The notes beneath the pieces were generated by a model. It ran no database searches and was not told the DNA's origin. It worked only from the letters and a program-made list of their open reading frames with translations. Both the position numbers and the translations under genes were made by a program. 64,000 nucleotides of DNA from DASSKK01 sp035690495 (lineage in GTDB: Bacteria > Actinomycetota > Actinomycetes > Propionibacteriales > Nocardioidaceae): NCBI GenBank assembly GCA_035690495.1, contig DASSKK010000071.1, positions 13,033 through 77,032 on the forward strand. The letters run 5' to 3'. Positions within the stretch are counted from its first letter, which is position 1, and the number at the start of each line of letters is the position of its first letter. Positions 8,128-16,814 of this stretch are shown one piece after another.

Positions 8128-9635
8128 GCCGGGAGTCGGCCCGGGAGATCCGCGAGCTGCGTGCCACCATCCGGCACTGGCGCCGCGGCCGGGTCGACAC
8201 CCGGTTCGTCGACGCGTTCAACGACGCCTACGTCGCGGTGTTCGCCACCCTGATGCTCGGCGCGATGGCGGTCAACGTGGTGATCAACCTGCGCGCGGTC
8301 GGCCGTGGCGGCTGCACGTCCGGTCTGTGCGTGCAGGCCCGCACGACGCTGCCCTGGCTGCTGGTGATCGGGGTGGCCGCCGCGTGCCTGGGCGTGGCCA
8401 GGCTGTTCGGGCCGATGCTGGTCACCCCGGCGGTGGGGACCTGGCTGCTGCCGGCCCCGGTGGACCGCGCCGCGCTCCTGCGTCCCCGCCTGGTGGCCAC
8501 CTGCGGCGCGGCGCTGCTGGCCGGGGCGCTGCTCGCGCTCGCCTCGAGCGCCCTGGCGAGCTTCGCGGTCGGCGCCGTGGTCGCGTTCAGCGTGGTGGTC
8601 GCCGCAGGCTGCGCGCTCCTGGTGGCGGTCGCCGTCGTCGACCAGGCCCGTGGCCTTGGCGTCACGGGGGCGCTGACCTGGCTGGTCGCCGCGGTGTCGT
8701 GGGCGGGCCTGGTCGCACTGAGCGCCGGGCGGGCGCCGGACCTGCAAGCGGCGACGGCCTACGGGCCCGGTTGGCCGGCCGCCGCCGGGGTCGCCGGCGT
8801 GCTGATGATGGGGGCGGCGGCACTGGCGGCGCGCAGCCTGCCACTGCTGTCCGCGGACCGGCTCAAGCCGGGCGGCTCGCTGGTGCCCAGCCTGTCGGGT
8901 GCGCTGGCCACGGTCGACCTGGCCCTGATCTACGACATCATGGTCGCCCGCCGCTGGCTGGCACGCAGCACGGTCCGCTCGGTGCGCGCCCGTCGCCGCG
9001 GTCCGACGGGTGGGGCGGCACTGGTGTGGCGGGACCTGATCCGGGTACGCCGTGCCCCGCAGCGTCTGGTGGTGCTGGCCGCATCCCTGGTGGTGCCCTA
9101 TCTCGGCGCGGCCGCCGGGCTGGGCCGGGTGCTGGTCCTGGCCGCGTCGGTGACCGGCTTCGTGGCGGGGCTGGGGCTGTGCTCGGCCGTGCGGGTGGTG
9201 AGCCGCAACCCCGGGCTGGCCCGCTGCCTGCCCATGCCCACCTGGCAGACACGCGGGTCGTGCCTGGTCGTGCCCGGCGCCCTTCTGCTCGCCTGGGGCC
9301 TGGGCACGGCGCCTGCCTTCCACGCCACCCTTCCGGCGTTGCCGGGCGGCGACTGGCCGCTCGCCGTCGATCTCGGGATCGCCACCGGGTTCGCGGCGCT
9401 GGTCGCGATCACCCGCTGGTTGACGGCCGCGCCGCCGGACTACCAGAAACCGCTGCTGTCCTCCCCCACCGGCGCAGTGCCGACGTCGCTGTTCGGGGCG
9501 CTCGGCCGCGGGCTCGACGTACTCCTGCTCCTGACGGCGCCCATCCTGCTGTCGCCGACCCCCACGGGCGCCGTCGTCTCGATCGGGATCGGCGTGATCG
9601 TGCTGGGCGTGCTGCTCAACCGGGAACGGTCGTGA
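8124..9635 (+). CDS. ABC transporter-associated multi-spanning membrane protein
   Basis: 503 residues, dominated by hydrophobic stretches (roughly 10-12 transmembrane helices) rich in Ala, Leu and Val. There is a short basic N-terminus and a central basic loop (RARRRGPTGG). It is coupled to the preceding ATPase by a GTGA overlap and is therefore probably the permease of that ABC system. It resembles an actinobacterial family (possibly DUF6297) found in the same pairing, but I cannot confirm the family without a profile search. Its last 20 bases overlap the convergent miaA gene, leaving no room for a dedicated terminator. Confidence 0.7.
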   Translation: MSRESAREIRELRATIRHWRRGRVDTRFVDAFNDAYVAVFATLMLGAMAVNVVINLRAVGRGGCTSGLCVQARTTLPWLLVIGVAAACLGVARLFGPMLVTPAVGTWLLPAPVDRAALLRPRLVATCGAALLAGALLALASSALASFAVGAVVAFSVVVAAGCALLVAVAVVDQARGLGVTGALTWLVAAVSWAGLVALSAGRAPDLQAATAYGPGWPAAAGVAGVLMMGAAALAARSLPLLSADRLKPGGSLVPSLSGALATVDLALIYDIMVARRWLARSTVRSVRARRRGPTGGAALVWRDLIRVRRAPQRLVVLAASLVVPYLGAAAGLGRVLVLAASVTGFVAGLGLCSAVRVVSRNPGLARCLPMPTWQTRGSCLVVPGALLLAWGLGTAPAFHATLPALPGGDWPLAVDLGIATGFAALVAITRWLTAAPPDYQKPLLSSPTGAVPTSLFGALGRGLDVLLLLTAPILLSPTPTGAVVSIGIGVIVLGVLLNRERS

Positions 9636-10572
9636 CCCTGGCCACCGCATCGAGAGCCGAGTCCACCCGGCCCGGGTCGTCCCAGCCGACCCAGCTCACT
9701 CGCGGGTCCTTGCGGAACCAGGAGTCCTGGCGGCGGGCGAACCTCCTGGTCCCGGTGATCGTGGCCTGCTTCGCCTCCTGCTCCGTGCACCCCCCGGCCA
9801 GGAAGTCCAGCACCTGCCGGTAGCCGAGGGCGCGGCTGGCGGTGCGCCCTTCGCGGAGACCGCGTGCGGCCAGGGTGCTGACCTCGTCGACCAGGCCGGC
9901 GCGCCACATGGCCTCGACCCGCTGCTCGATGCGGCCGTCCAGGACCGGGCGGTCGATGTCGAGACCGATCTGGACCGCGTGGTCGTAGGCGTAGTCGTGC
10001 CGCGGGAGGTCCGCGGTGAAGCGGCCGGTGAGCTCGTTGACCTCGAGGGCCCGCACGACCCGTCGGCCGTTGCTGGGCAGCACCTTGCTCGCCGCCGCCG
10101 GGTCCAGGGTCGCCAGACGGTCGTGCAAGGCCTCGGCTCCGAGTCGTTCCAGGTCGTCCTCGAGTCTGCGCCGGAGGTCGGGGTCGGTGCCGGGGAACTC
10201 GAAGCGGTCCAGCACTGCACGCGTGTAGAGCGCGGAACCGCCCACCAGCACCGGGACGACCCCGCGGCCCCGGCAGTCGGCGACGACGTCGCGCGCCCAC
10301 CCCTGGAACTGCGCGACGGTGGCCGGCTCGCTGACCTCCAGCAGGTCCAGCAGGTGATGGGGGATGCCTCGCCGCTGGGACGGCGGAAGCTTGGCGGTGC
10401 CGATGTCCATCCCGCGGTAGATCTGCATCGAGTCGGTGTTGACGACCTCCCCGCCGAGGGCCTGGGCGAGGTCGAGCGCGAGGTCGCTCTTGCCGGTCGC
10501 GGTCGCACCGACGACCGCGACCACCGGCACAGTCCCCGGTGGCCTGCGGCCTTTCGCACTCTGGGTCCTCAT
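9616..10572 (-). CDS. miaA: tRNA dimethylallyltransferase
   Basis: Adds dimethylallyl to N6 of A37 in tRNAs reading UNN codons; MiaB later methylthiolates the same base. 318 residues with P-loop GATATGKS at 22-29, the 'N-T-D-S-M-Q-I-Y-R-G-M-D-I-G-T-A-K' substrate motif, and 'G-G-S-A-L-Y' downstream. The reading frame stays open far upstream, but the family start matches the ATG at 10572, so the upstream part was discarded. miaB lies 600 bases upstream on the same strand, with an unrelated plus-strand gene between. Confidence 0.95.
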   Translation of the reverse strand: MRTQSAKGRRPPGTVPVVAVVGATATGKSDLALDLAQALGGEVVNTDSMQIYRGMDIGTAKLPPSQRRGIPHHLLDLLEVSEPATVAQFQGWARDVVADCRGRGVVPVLVGGSALYTRAVLDRFEFPGTDPDLRRRLEDDLERLGAEALHDRLATLDPAAASKVLPSNGRRVVRALEVNELTGRFTADLPRHDYAYDHAVQIGLDIDRPVLDGRIEQRVEAMWRAGLVDEVSTLAARGLREGRTASRALGYRQVLDFLAGGCTEQEAKQATITGTRRFARRQDSWFRKDPRVSWVGWDDPGRVDSALDAVARVTTVPG

Positions 10573-10706
10573 GGGTGGAGTCTGGCAAAGCGGGGCGATC
10601 GGCGCACGGCGCGGCGGCTGACGCCTCGTTTCGTCCTGGGCCATCCGGGTACGTCTGACTTGCAGCGTCCCGGACAGCCCGTCCGTGCCTGGAAGGAGCA
10701 GCAGTC

Positions 10707-11102
10707 GTGAGCAGCTCGCAGCCAGAAGACGACCGTCCCGAGAAGGACCGGGCGGCACCGATCGAGACCGACCACGCCGACTCCAACCCGAACGCCGCCA
10801 GCTCCGAGGGCCTGGAAGGCGACATGGGACTGTCCAGCGAGCGCGCCGACGACTTCGAGGGGATAGAGAGCACCGGCACCCAGAAATCGTCGCTGGGCCG
10901 CGCCGAAGGCTCCTCCCCCACACAGGTCGACGTACCCGACGACCCGGAGGCGGAGCGGCTGGAGCCCGACGAGGACGTCGAGGAGGGCGGCGGGGCGATG
11001 CCCGGCAGCGGGGTGGACCGCACCGTCGGCGAGTCGAACCCCGCGCGGGTGCCCAGCCACCGCAGCGACCCGGCCAAGAACCCCGGCCACTCGCACGGCT
11101 GA
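10707..11102 (+). CDS. Acidic low-complexity hypothetical protein
   Basis: 131 residues, very rich in Asp, Glu, Ser, Gly and Pro, with no hydrophobic core and no cysteines, so probably disordered. The GTG at 10707 has AAGGAG about ten bases upstream. It is encoded between miaB and miaA on the opposite strand, and its 3' end faces the end of miaB across a palindromic element. I do not recognise a function; similar disordered proteins occur in this position in related actinobacteria, but that is recollection, not shown here. Confidence 0.6.
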   Translation: MSSSQPEDDRPEKDRAAPIETDHADSNPNAASSEGLEGDMGLSSERADDFEGIESTGTQKSSLGRAEGSSPTQVDVPDDPEAERLEPDEDVEEGGGAMPGSGVDRTVGESNPARVPSHRSDPAKNPGHSHG

Positions 11103-11116
11103 CCCGCGGGCCCTTT

Positions 11117-11181
11117 CGGCCATCTGACCGGTTCGGGCCCCGCTTCCGGCCGAGACCGGGGCGCCTTTCGCTCACATGGCG
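11117..11181. repeat. Nested palindromic element, copy B (likely bidirectional terminator)
   Basis: Same architecture as the element at 4627-4690: outer arms GGCCATCTGA and TCACATGGC, inner stem GCCCCG / CGGGGC. It sits between the convergent stops of the acidic-protein gene and miaB, and supplies the miaB stop codon (ATG TGA, read on the minus strand). The placement supports a role in termination in both directions. Confidence 0.7.
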
Positions 11182-12650
11182 AGGAGGGCGCGGGCGGGCA
11201 TGCTGGGCATGCCGAGAGGCACGGCCGCCGAGTCCGCCGTCCGGGCCTTCCAGGCATCCCCGGCGCGGGTACGCCGGACCGTCCGGACCGGCGCGTCCGA
11301 GACCAGGTGGTGGGGGGCCGCGTAGGTGATGTCCACCTCGACCACGTCGCCGGGGCGTACGTCGAGCGTGCGGCCGTCCGCGTCGGCCGGGGTGAAGTGC
11401 ACCAGCCGGTTGTCGGGGCCGCGCCCGCTGAGCCGGTGGGTCTTCTCGTCCTTGCGGCCCTCCCCCTCGGCGACCATCAGCTCGACGGTGTTCCCGACCA
11501 GGCGGCGGTTCTCCTCCCAGGCGATGTCGTCCACGGCGGCGACCAGTCGTTCGTAGCGCCGCTGGGCGACCTCGCGGGGCACCTGGTCCTCGAGCACGGC
11601 GGCCGGTGTGCCCGGACGCTTGGAGTACAAGAACGTGAAGGCCCCGGCGAACCTGGCCTGCGCGACCACGTCGAGGGTGTCGGCGAAGTCCTGCTCGGTC
11701 TCGCCCGGGAACCCGACGATGATGTCGGTCGTGATCGCGGCGTCCGGGATCGCTGTCCGCACCCGGTCGAGGATGCCGAGGTACTTCGCGCGCCGGTAGG
11801 AGCGGCGCATCGTCTTGAGCACCGTGTCCGAACCGGACTGCAGCGGCATGTGCAGCTGCGGCATCACGTTCGGCGTCCCGGCCATCGCCTCGATCACGTC
11901 GTCGGTGAAGTCCTTGGGGTGCGGGCTGGTGAACCGCACCCTCTCGAGCCCGTCGATCTCACCGCAGGCGCGCAGCAGCTTGCCGAAGGCGAGCCGGTCG
12001 CCGAACTCCACCCCGTAGGAGTTCACGTTCTGCCCGAGCAGCGTCACCTCGCTGACCCCCTGGTCGACCAGGGCGCGGATCTCGGCGAGCACGTCGCCCG
12101 GCCGGCGGTCGCGCTCCTTGCCGCGCAGGGAAGGCACGATGCAGAACGTGCAGGTGTTGTTGCAGCCGACCGAGATCGACACCCACGCCGCGTAGGCCGA
12201 CTCCCGCTTGGTGGGCAAGGTGGAGGGGAACACCTCGAGGGCCTCGAGGATCTCCACCTGGGCCTGTTCCTGCACCCGGGCACGCTCCAGCAGCACCGGC
12301 AGGGACCCGATGTTGTGGGTGCCGAACACCACGTCGACCCAGGGCGCCCGCTCGGTGATGGTGCCGCGGTCCTTCTGCGCAAGGCAGCCGCCGACCGCGA
12401 TCTGCATGCCCGGGTTCGCCGCCTTCACCGGGGCCAGGTGCCCGAGGTTGCCGTACAGCTTGTTGTCGGCGTTCTCGCGGACGGCGCAGGTGTTGAACAC
12501 CACCACATCGGGAGCCCCGGCGTCGCCTGCGAACGGGACGTAGCCGGCCTCCTCGAGCAGACCGCTCAGCCGTTCGGAGTCGTGCACGTTCATCTGGCAC
12601 CCGTAGGTGCGGACTTCGTAGGTGCGCCGGCCGGCTTGGAGCAAGGTCAT
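11172..12650 (-). CDS. miaB: tRNA-2-methylthio-N6-dimethylallyladenosine synthase
   Basis: Radical-SAM methylthiotransferase acting on i6A37 made by MiaA. 492 residues. The N-terminal UPF0004 domain carries Cys18, Cys55 and Cys89 for the auxiliary 4Fe-4S cluster. The radical-SAM cluster is Cys163, Cys167 and Cys170 (GCNNTCTFC). A C-terminal TRAM domain is expected in roughly the last 70 residues before a short non-conserved tail. ATG at 12650 with a TAGCCT box nine bases upstream. A paralogue, rimO, lies at 39784-41289 and is distinguished by its different radical-SAM surroundings. Confidence 0.96.
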   Translation of the reverse strand: MTLLQAGRRTYEVRTYGCQMNVHDSERLSGLLEEAGYVPFAGDAGAPDVVVFNTCAVRENADNKLYGNLGHLAPVKAANPGMQIAVGGCLAQKDRGTITERAPWVDVVFGTHNIGSLPVLLERARVQEQAQVEILEALEVFPSTLPTKRESAYAAWVSISVGCNNTCTFCIVPSLRGKERDRRPGDVLAEIRALVDQGVSEVTLLGQNVNSYGVEFGDRLAFGKLLRACGEIDGLERVRFTSPHPKDFTDDVIEAMAGTPNVMPQLHMPLQSGSDTVLKTMRRSYRRAKYLGILDRVRTAIPDAAITTDIIVGFPGETEQDFADTLDVVAQARFAGAFTFLYSKRPGTPAAVLEDQVPREVAQRRYERLVAAVDDIAWEENRRLVGNTVELMVAEGEGRKDEKTHRLSGRGPDNRLVHFTPADADGRTLDVRPGDVVEVDITYAAPHHLVSDAPVRTVRRTRAGDAWKARTADSAAVPLGMPSMPARALLAM

Positions 12651-12702
12651 GACGCGCCCAGGCTACGTGATCCGGCCCGGCGAACCGTCTGCGGTTCGGT
12701 CG

Positions 12703-13338
12703 CTACTCGGTCTTCTTGGGCGGCGGCAGCTTGTCGCCGGGCGACGACTCAGCGCGCGGTGGGCCGTTGCGACCAGCCTGCGGGTTCTTTGCGACGTGCT
12801 TGGCCACGTCCGCCGGCGTCGCCTTCTTCGCGGCCTTCTTGGGCGCCGCCTTCTTGGGTGCCGCCTTCTTGGCCGCGGCCTTCTTGGCGGGCTTTGCTGC
12901 CGCTTTCTTCGTCGGGGCCTTCGCGGCCGCCCTCTTCGCCGGCGTCTGCTCCCTCGCCGGCGCCGGAGGAGGCGGGGCAGGTGGCTGAGCTGCGGGCCCG
13001 CTCTCAGGCACCGGAGGATGCGCCGGCTCGTTGACCGGCGGCACGGGGCGAAGCGGCGGTGCCGGCTGCCCCGACGCGGGTGAGCCGGCGCGGCCGGGAC
13101 GGGACGCGCCCTGCCCGCGCGCCCGGTCGGCGATCCGCGCCGCGGCGCGCTCGGCGAGCGGCCGGGCCTTGGCCGCGGCAGTCCGTCCGGCCTGCCCGGC
13201 CAGGGACGCGCCGAGCATCGCGGCGCCCCTGCCTTGCTCCAGCGCCTTCCCAGCCGCCGCCCGCGGGTCCTTGCGCGCCTCGTCGAGGACCTCGCGCGCC
13301 GTGCCTTTCCACTTGTCGATCGGAATGCGTCGTGCCAC
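12703..13338 (-). CDS. Hypothetical protein with a lysine/alanine-rich histone-like tail
   Basis: 211 residues from a GTG at 13338 preceded by GGAGG at good spacing. The N-terminal half is amphipathic and basic; a proline-rich linker follows, then a tail of repeated KKAAPKKAA units (about residues 130-175) like the tails of actinobacterial HU/HupB and histone H1. No HU fold is visible, so it is not hupB. Such tails bind DNA or RNA nonspecifically. A nucleoid- or RNA-associated role is plausible but unproven. Confidence 0.65.
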   Translation of the reverse strand: MARRIPIDKWKGTAREVLDEARKDPRAAAGKALEQGRGAAMLGASLAGQAGRTAAAKARPLAERAAARIADRARGQGASRPGRAGSPASGQPAPPLRPVPPVNEPAHPPVPESGPAAQPPAPPPPAPAREQTPAKRAAAKAPTKKAAAKPAKKAAAKKAAPKKAAPKKAAKKATPADVAKHVAKNPQAGRNGPPRAESSPGDKLPPPKKTE

Positions 13339-13417
13339 GTCAGGCCTCCAGGGTCGCGTCGTACGCCGTCCTCTCGGATTCAAGCACACTGCGGGGCCCC
13401 GCCCCAGCCGCACGGAC

Positions 13418-13423
13418 TAGGTT
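13418..13423 (+). promoter_or_regulatory. Probable leaderless promoter -10 box of the GluA-like gene
   Basis: TAGGTT ends seven bases before the ATG at 13431, placing the expected transcription start at or next to the A of the start codon. No convincing -35 box is visible. Confidence 0.45.
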
Positions 13424-13430
13424 GACCCCC

Positions 13431-14168
13431 ATGCAGCCGCTCGTCGTGCTGGACCGGGTGAGCAAGTGGTACGGCGACGTCCGGGTGCTCGACGAGGTCA
13501 GCCTGAGCGTGTCCCAGGGCGAAGTGGTCGTGCTGATCGGCCCTTCAGGAGCCGGCAAGTCGACGTTGTGCCGCACGATCAACCGCCTCGAGACGATCGA
13601 CGCCGGCAGCATCAGTGTCGATGGCCACCCGCTTCCCGACCACGGCCCCGATCTGGCCCGGCTCCGGGCAGACGTGGGGATGGTGTTCCAGGGGTTCAAC
13701 CTGTTCCCGCGAAAGACGATCCTGGACAACGTGACCCTCGGGCCGATCCGGGTCCGCGGCACCGCCCGCGACCATGCGGAGCAGCGGGCCCGGGCGCTCC
13801 TGGACCGTGTCGGCGTCGGCAGGCACGCCGGCAAGCTGCCTGCACAGCTCTCCGGAGGCCAGCAGCAGCGGGTCGCGATCGCCCGTGCGCTGGCGATGGA
13901 CCCGAAGGTGATGCTGTTCGACGAGCCCACCTCGGCGTTGGACCCGGAGATGATCAAGGAGGTCCTCGACGTGATGGTCGACCTCGCCGACGGCGGGATG
14001 ACGATGGTGGTGGTCACCCACGAGATGGGTTTCGCCAGGACGGCCGCGGACCGGGTGGTGTTCATGGCCGACGGCCGGCTCGTCGAGGAGGGTCCGCCCG
14101 AGGAGTTCTTCGCAGCCCCGAGGACCGAGCGCGCGGCCGGTTTCCTGGCCACCGTGCTGCGGCACTGA
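13431..14168 (+). CDS. Amino-acid ABC transporter ATP-binding protein, GluA/GlnQ type, orphan
   Basis: ATPase of a polar amino-acid importer. 245 residues with Walker A GPSGAGKST (37-45), signature LSGGQQQR, Walker B plus D-loop LFDEPTSALDPE and H-loop VVTHEM. The ATG lies seven bases after a TAGGTT box. Importers of this type need a binding protein and two permeases (gluB, gluC, gluD); in other actinobacteria gluABCD lies close to recA-recX and miaB. Here the next gene is on the opposite strand and none of the partners is in the window. The subunit is therefore either a remnant or serves permeases encoded elsewhere. Confidence 0.88.
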   Translation: MQPLVVLDRVSKWYGDVRVLDEVSLSVSQGEVVVLIGPSGAGKSTLCRTINRLETIDAGSISVDGHPLPDHGPDLARLRADVGMVFQGFNLFPRKTILDNVTLGPIRVRGTARDHAEQRARALLDRVGVGRHAGKLPAQLSGGQQQRVAIARALAMDPKVMLFDEPTSALDPEMIKEVLDVMVDLADGGMTMVVVTHEMGFARTAADRVVFMADGRLVEEGPPEEFFAAPRTERAAGFLATVLRH

Positions 14169-14193
14169 ACGGTGGACCCGGCCGCTCAGCCGC

Positions 14194-15159
14194 TCAGCCG
14201 AACACGCGCGGGACGTCGAGGCAGCAGCCCACGAGGGTGTCCACCCGGCCGTTGCGCTGCGGCTCGTCGAACCAGGTCCCGCGCGCGAAGCCGAGCTTGT
14301 CGAGCACCCGCAAGGAGGCCGCGTTGCGGTGGTCGGGGGAGGCGAAGAACTGCTTCGCGTGCGGGTAGTGGGGCCGGACCACGTCGCGCAGGAACGTCCA
14401 CAGCATCCGGGTGCCGACGCCACGGGCGATCCAGGCCGGATCACCGATCGCGTAGTCGAAGCCGACGGCGTCGGGCCGGGCGGTGAGAAGCGCGCACTCG
14501 GGGTGGTCGCCGATCAGGTAGTCCTGTACAAAGCCGACCGAACGGCCGTTGACCTCCAGCACCCACATCCGGGTCGGGTTGCTCCCGTCGATCGCGGGGC
14601 CATAGTGCCGTTCGGCCGCACCCAGGTCGGTGGACTCCTGGTCCCACCAGCGAGCGACGTGCGGCGCGGTGGTCCAGCGCACCACGTCGGGAAGATCCGC
14701 GCGGCTCATCGGCCGGAACCCCAGGGAGACCCGCGGAATCGCAACCACCCGGTCGACTTGTGTCTCGGCGACGTACGACGGAAGGATGCGTGCGCGGGCG
14801 GCCGGCGCCTCCAGCCACTCGTACCGGTCGTGCTCGGGGTCGATGAGATCCACCACCGCGTCGTCGGCGACATCGGCCGCGAACACGGCCCATCGCCCGG
14901 ACAGGTCGACCGCCCACACGTCGGCAGCGGTGATCCCCGTCTCCTCGGTCAGCTCCCGCAGGACCGCGCGATACACCGGCTCGCCCGGCTGCCGGGCCCC
15001 GGCGGGCGAGGTCCACGCCCAGTCCCCCTCGTAGTCCGGGCCGTTGACGTTGCGGTGCAGGACCAGGAACTCGGGAGTCTCTCCGCGGATCCGGCGGACC
15101 GCGACCGAGGCGCCGTGCGGCTCCTCGTCAGCGATCGGAAGTCCGTCCCAGGTGCGCAT
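14194..15159 (-). CDS. NUDIX hydrolase-GNAT acetyltransferase fusion protein
   Basis: 321 residues in two domains. Residues about 1-140 form a NUDIX hydrolase with a complete box at 54-76 (G-x5-E-x7-REL-x-EE-x-G-I), which hydrolyses nucleoside diphosphate-linked substrates. Residues about 160-320 form a GNAT acetyltransferase resembling the AAC(6')-type branch: a 'W-W-D-Q-E' segment, a 'R-G-V-G-T-R' acetyl-CoA loop and 'N-x-A-S-L-R-V-L-D-K-L-G-F' near the end. The fusion suggests sequential handling of one modified substrate, but neither substrate can be named. It is convergent with the GluA-like gene and co-directional with rny upstream. Confidence 0.85.
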   Translation of the reverse strand: MRTWDGLPIADEEPHGASVAVRRIRGETPEFLVLHRNVNGPDYEGDWAWTSPAGARQPGEPVYRAVLRELTEETGITAADVWAVDLSGRWAVFAADVADDAVVDLIDPEHDRYEWLEAPAARARILPSYVAETQVDRVVAIPRVSLGFRPMSRADLPDVVRWTTAPHVARWWDQESTDLGAAERHYGPAIDGSNPTRMWVLEVNGRSVGFVQDYLIGDHPECALLTARPDAVGFDYAIGDPAWIARGVGTRMLWTFLRDVVRPHYPHAKQFFASPDHRNAASLRVLDKLGFARGTWFDEPQRNGRVDTLVGCCLDVPRVFG

Positions 15160-15181
15160 CCGACCTTCCCGCGGCTCGACG

Positions 15182-16627
15182 CTAGCGGGCGGTCTCGGTG
15201 GCCCGCGACTCCCGGATCACGGTCACCTTGATCTGGCCGGGGTAGGTGAGCTCCTCCTCGAACTGCTTGGCGATGTCGCGGGCGAGCACCTGGGCGGCGA
15301 CGTCGTCGACCATGTCGGGCTTGACCATCACCCGCACGTCGCGGCCCGCCTGCATGGCGTAGACCTGCTCGACCCCGTCGTGACCCGCGGCGATCTCCTC
15401 GAGACGGTGGAGCCTCTTGACGTAGGACTCGAGCGACTCGCGCCGCGCACCCGGCCGGCCGCCGCTGATGGCGTCCGCGGCCTGGGTGATCACCGCCTCG
15501 ACCGTGCGAGGCTCGATCTCGTTGTGGTGCGCCTCGATCGCGTGCACGACGTCCTCGGACTCGCCATAGCGGTGCGCGAGGTCGGCGCCGACGATCGCGT
15601 GCGAGCCCTCCGCCTCGTGGGTGAGGGCCTTGCCGATGTCGTGCAGGAACGCGCCGCGTACGCAGCTCGTGCGGTCGAGCCCGATCTCGTCGGCGAGCAG
15701 GCCGGCTGCATGGCCGGACTCGACGAGGTGGCGCAGCACGTTCTGCCCGTACGACGTGCGGAACTGCAGCCTGCCCAGCGTGGCGATCAGCTCGGGGTGC
15801 AGGTCATGGATGCCCATCTCGAACGCCGCGTCCTCCCCGGCCTGCTTGCAGCGTCGGTCGACCTCGTCGCGGCAGCGTTCGTACACCTCCTCGATGCGCG
15901 CCGGGTGGATCCGGCCGTCCTCGACGAGCTTGTCGAGCGCCAGTCTGGCCACCTCACGGCGTACCGGATCGAAACAGCTGAGCAGCACCGCGCCGGGTGT
16001 GTCGTCGATGATCAGGTTGACCCCGGTGACCTGCTCGAAGGAGCGGATGTTGCGGCCCTCGCGGCCGATGATGCGGCCCTTCATGTCGTCGGACGGCAGG
16101 TGCAGGACCGAGACGACGGTCTCCGCGGTCTGGTCGGAGGCGAGTCGCTGGATCACCGTGGCCAGGGTGCGGCGGGCTCGCTCTTCGGCCTGCTCCTGGC
16201 TGTCTCGTTCGATGTCGCGGGCGATCACCGCGCCGGCGCGCTTGGCGTCGGCCTCGATGCCGGCGATCAGCTCCGTGCGCGCGTCCTCGGCGGTGAGGCC
16301 GGCGACCCGTTCGAGTGCCTCCCGCTGGGCCTCATCGGCCCGGTCGAGCTCGGCCGAGCGCTCGTCGAGGCGCTCACCGTCCTCGTCCAGCCGCTGCTGC
16401 ATCTCGGTGAGCCGATGCTCGCGGCGCTCGATGTCGCGACGCTGCTCCTGCAGGTCCCGGTGCAGGTCGTGCTCGCGGCGGGAGGTGCGCTGCCGGGCCA
16501 GCAGCAGTACGCCGACGGTCACCACGGCGAGGATCGTCAACGCGGCCAGCACCATCAGCGCACCGACGACGACGCCCCCTGGGGACAGGAAGTTCTGCCC
16601 GGCCATCACTATCCCGGACCGCGGCAT
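15182..16627 (-). CDS. rny: Ribonuclease Y
   Basis: Membrane-anchored endoribonuclease that starts mRNA decay. 481 residues: one N-terminal transmembrane helix (about 15-45), a long charged coiled coil (about 50-140), a KH domain with GREGRNIRSFE, and an HD phosphohydrolase domain with FLHDIGKALTHE as the metal site. I chose the ATG at 16627 because GAGGAG lies six bases upstream; a GTG one codon earlier is too close to that site. It follows recX by about 190 bases. The window also encodes RNase J and PNPase, so most of a degradosome set is present. Confidence 0.93.
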   Translation of the reverse strand: MPRSGIVMAGQNFLSPGGVVVGALMVLAALTILAVVTVGVLLLARQRTSRREHDLHRDLQEQRRDIERREHRLTEMQQRLDEDGERLDERSAELDRADEAQREALERVAGLTAEDARTELIAGIEADAKRAGAVIARDIERDSQEQAEERARRTLATVIQRLASDQTAETVVSVLHLPSDDMKGRIIGREGRNIRSFEQVTGVNLIIDDTPGAVLLSCFDPVRREVARLALDKLVEDGRIHPARIEEVYERCRDEVDRRCKQAGEDAAFEMGIHDLHPELIATLGRLQFRTSYGQNVLRHLVESGHAAGLLADEIGLDRTSCVRGAFLHDIGKALTHEAEGSHAIVGADLAHRYGESEDVVHAIEAHHNEIEPRTVEAVITQAADAISGGRPGARRESLESYVKRLHRLEEIAAGHDGVEQVYAMQAGRDVRVMVKPDMVDDVAAQVLARDIAKQFEEELTYPGQIKVTVIRESRATETAR

Positions 16628-16814
16628 CACGCACTCCTCGCCTCACGCGACACCGACGACGCACCTGCGGCGGTCTCCCTGCGCCTTCCGGCGTGGTCGC
16701 GGGACCGTCGCTCGCCCGTCCGTGGTCGTTCGGTGTTCGCATCCGGCTCGCGCCGGTTTCAGTGTCAGTCGGAGCCCCGGTCGCCCGGGGTGTTTCCATT
16801 GTGCCGCTTCGAGG

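Noticed and set aside
9440..11257. 605-codon minus-strand frame across miaA and its upstream region
   Set aside because: Out of frame with miaA and with no family features; the miaA frame itself was trimmed to ATG 10572.
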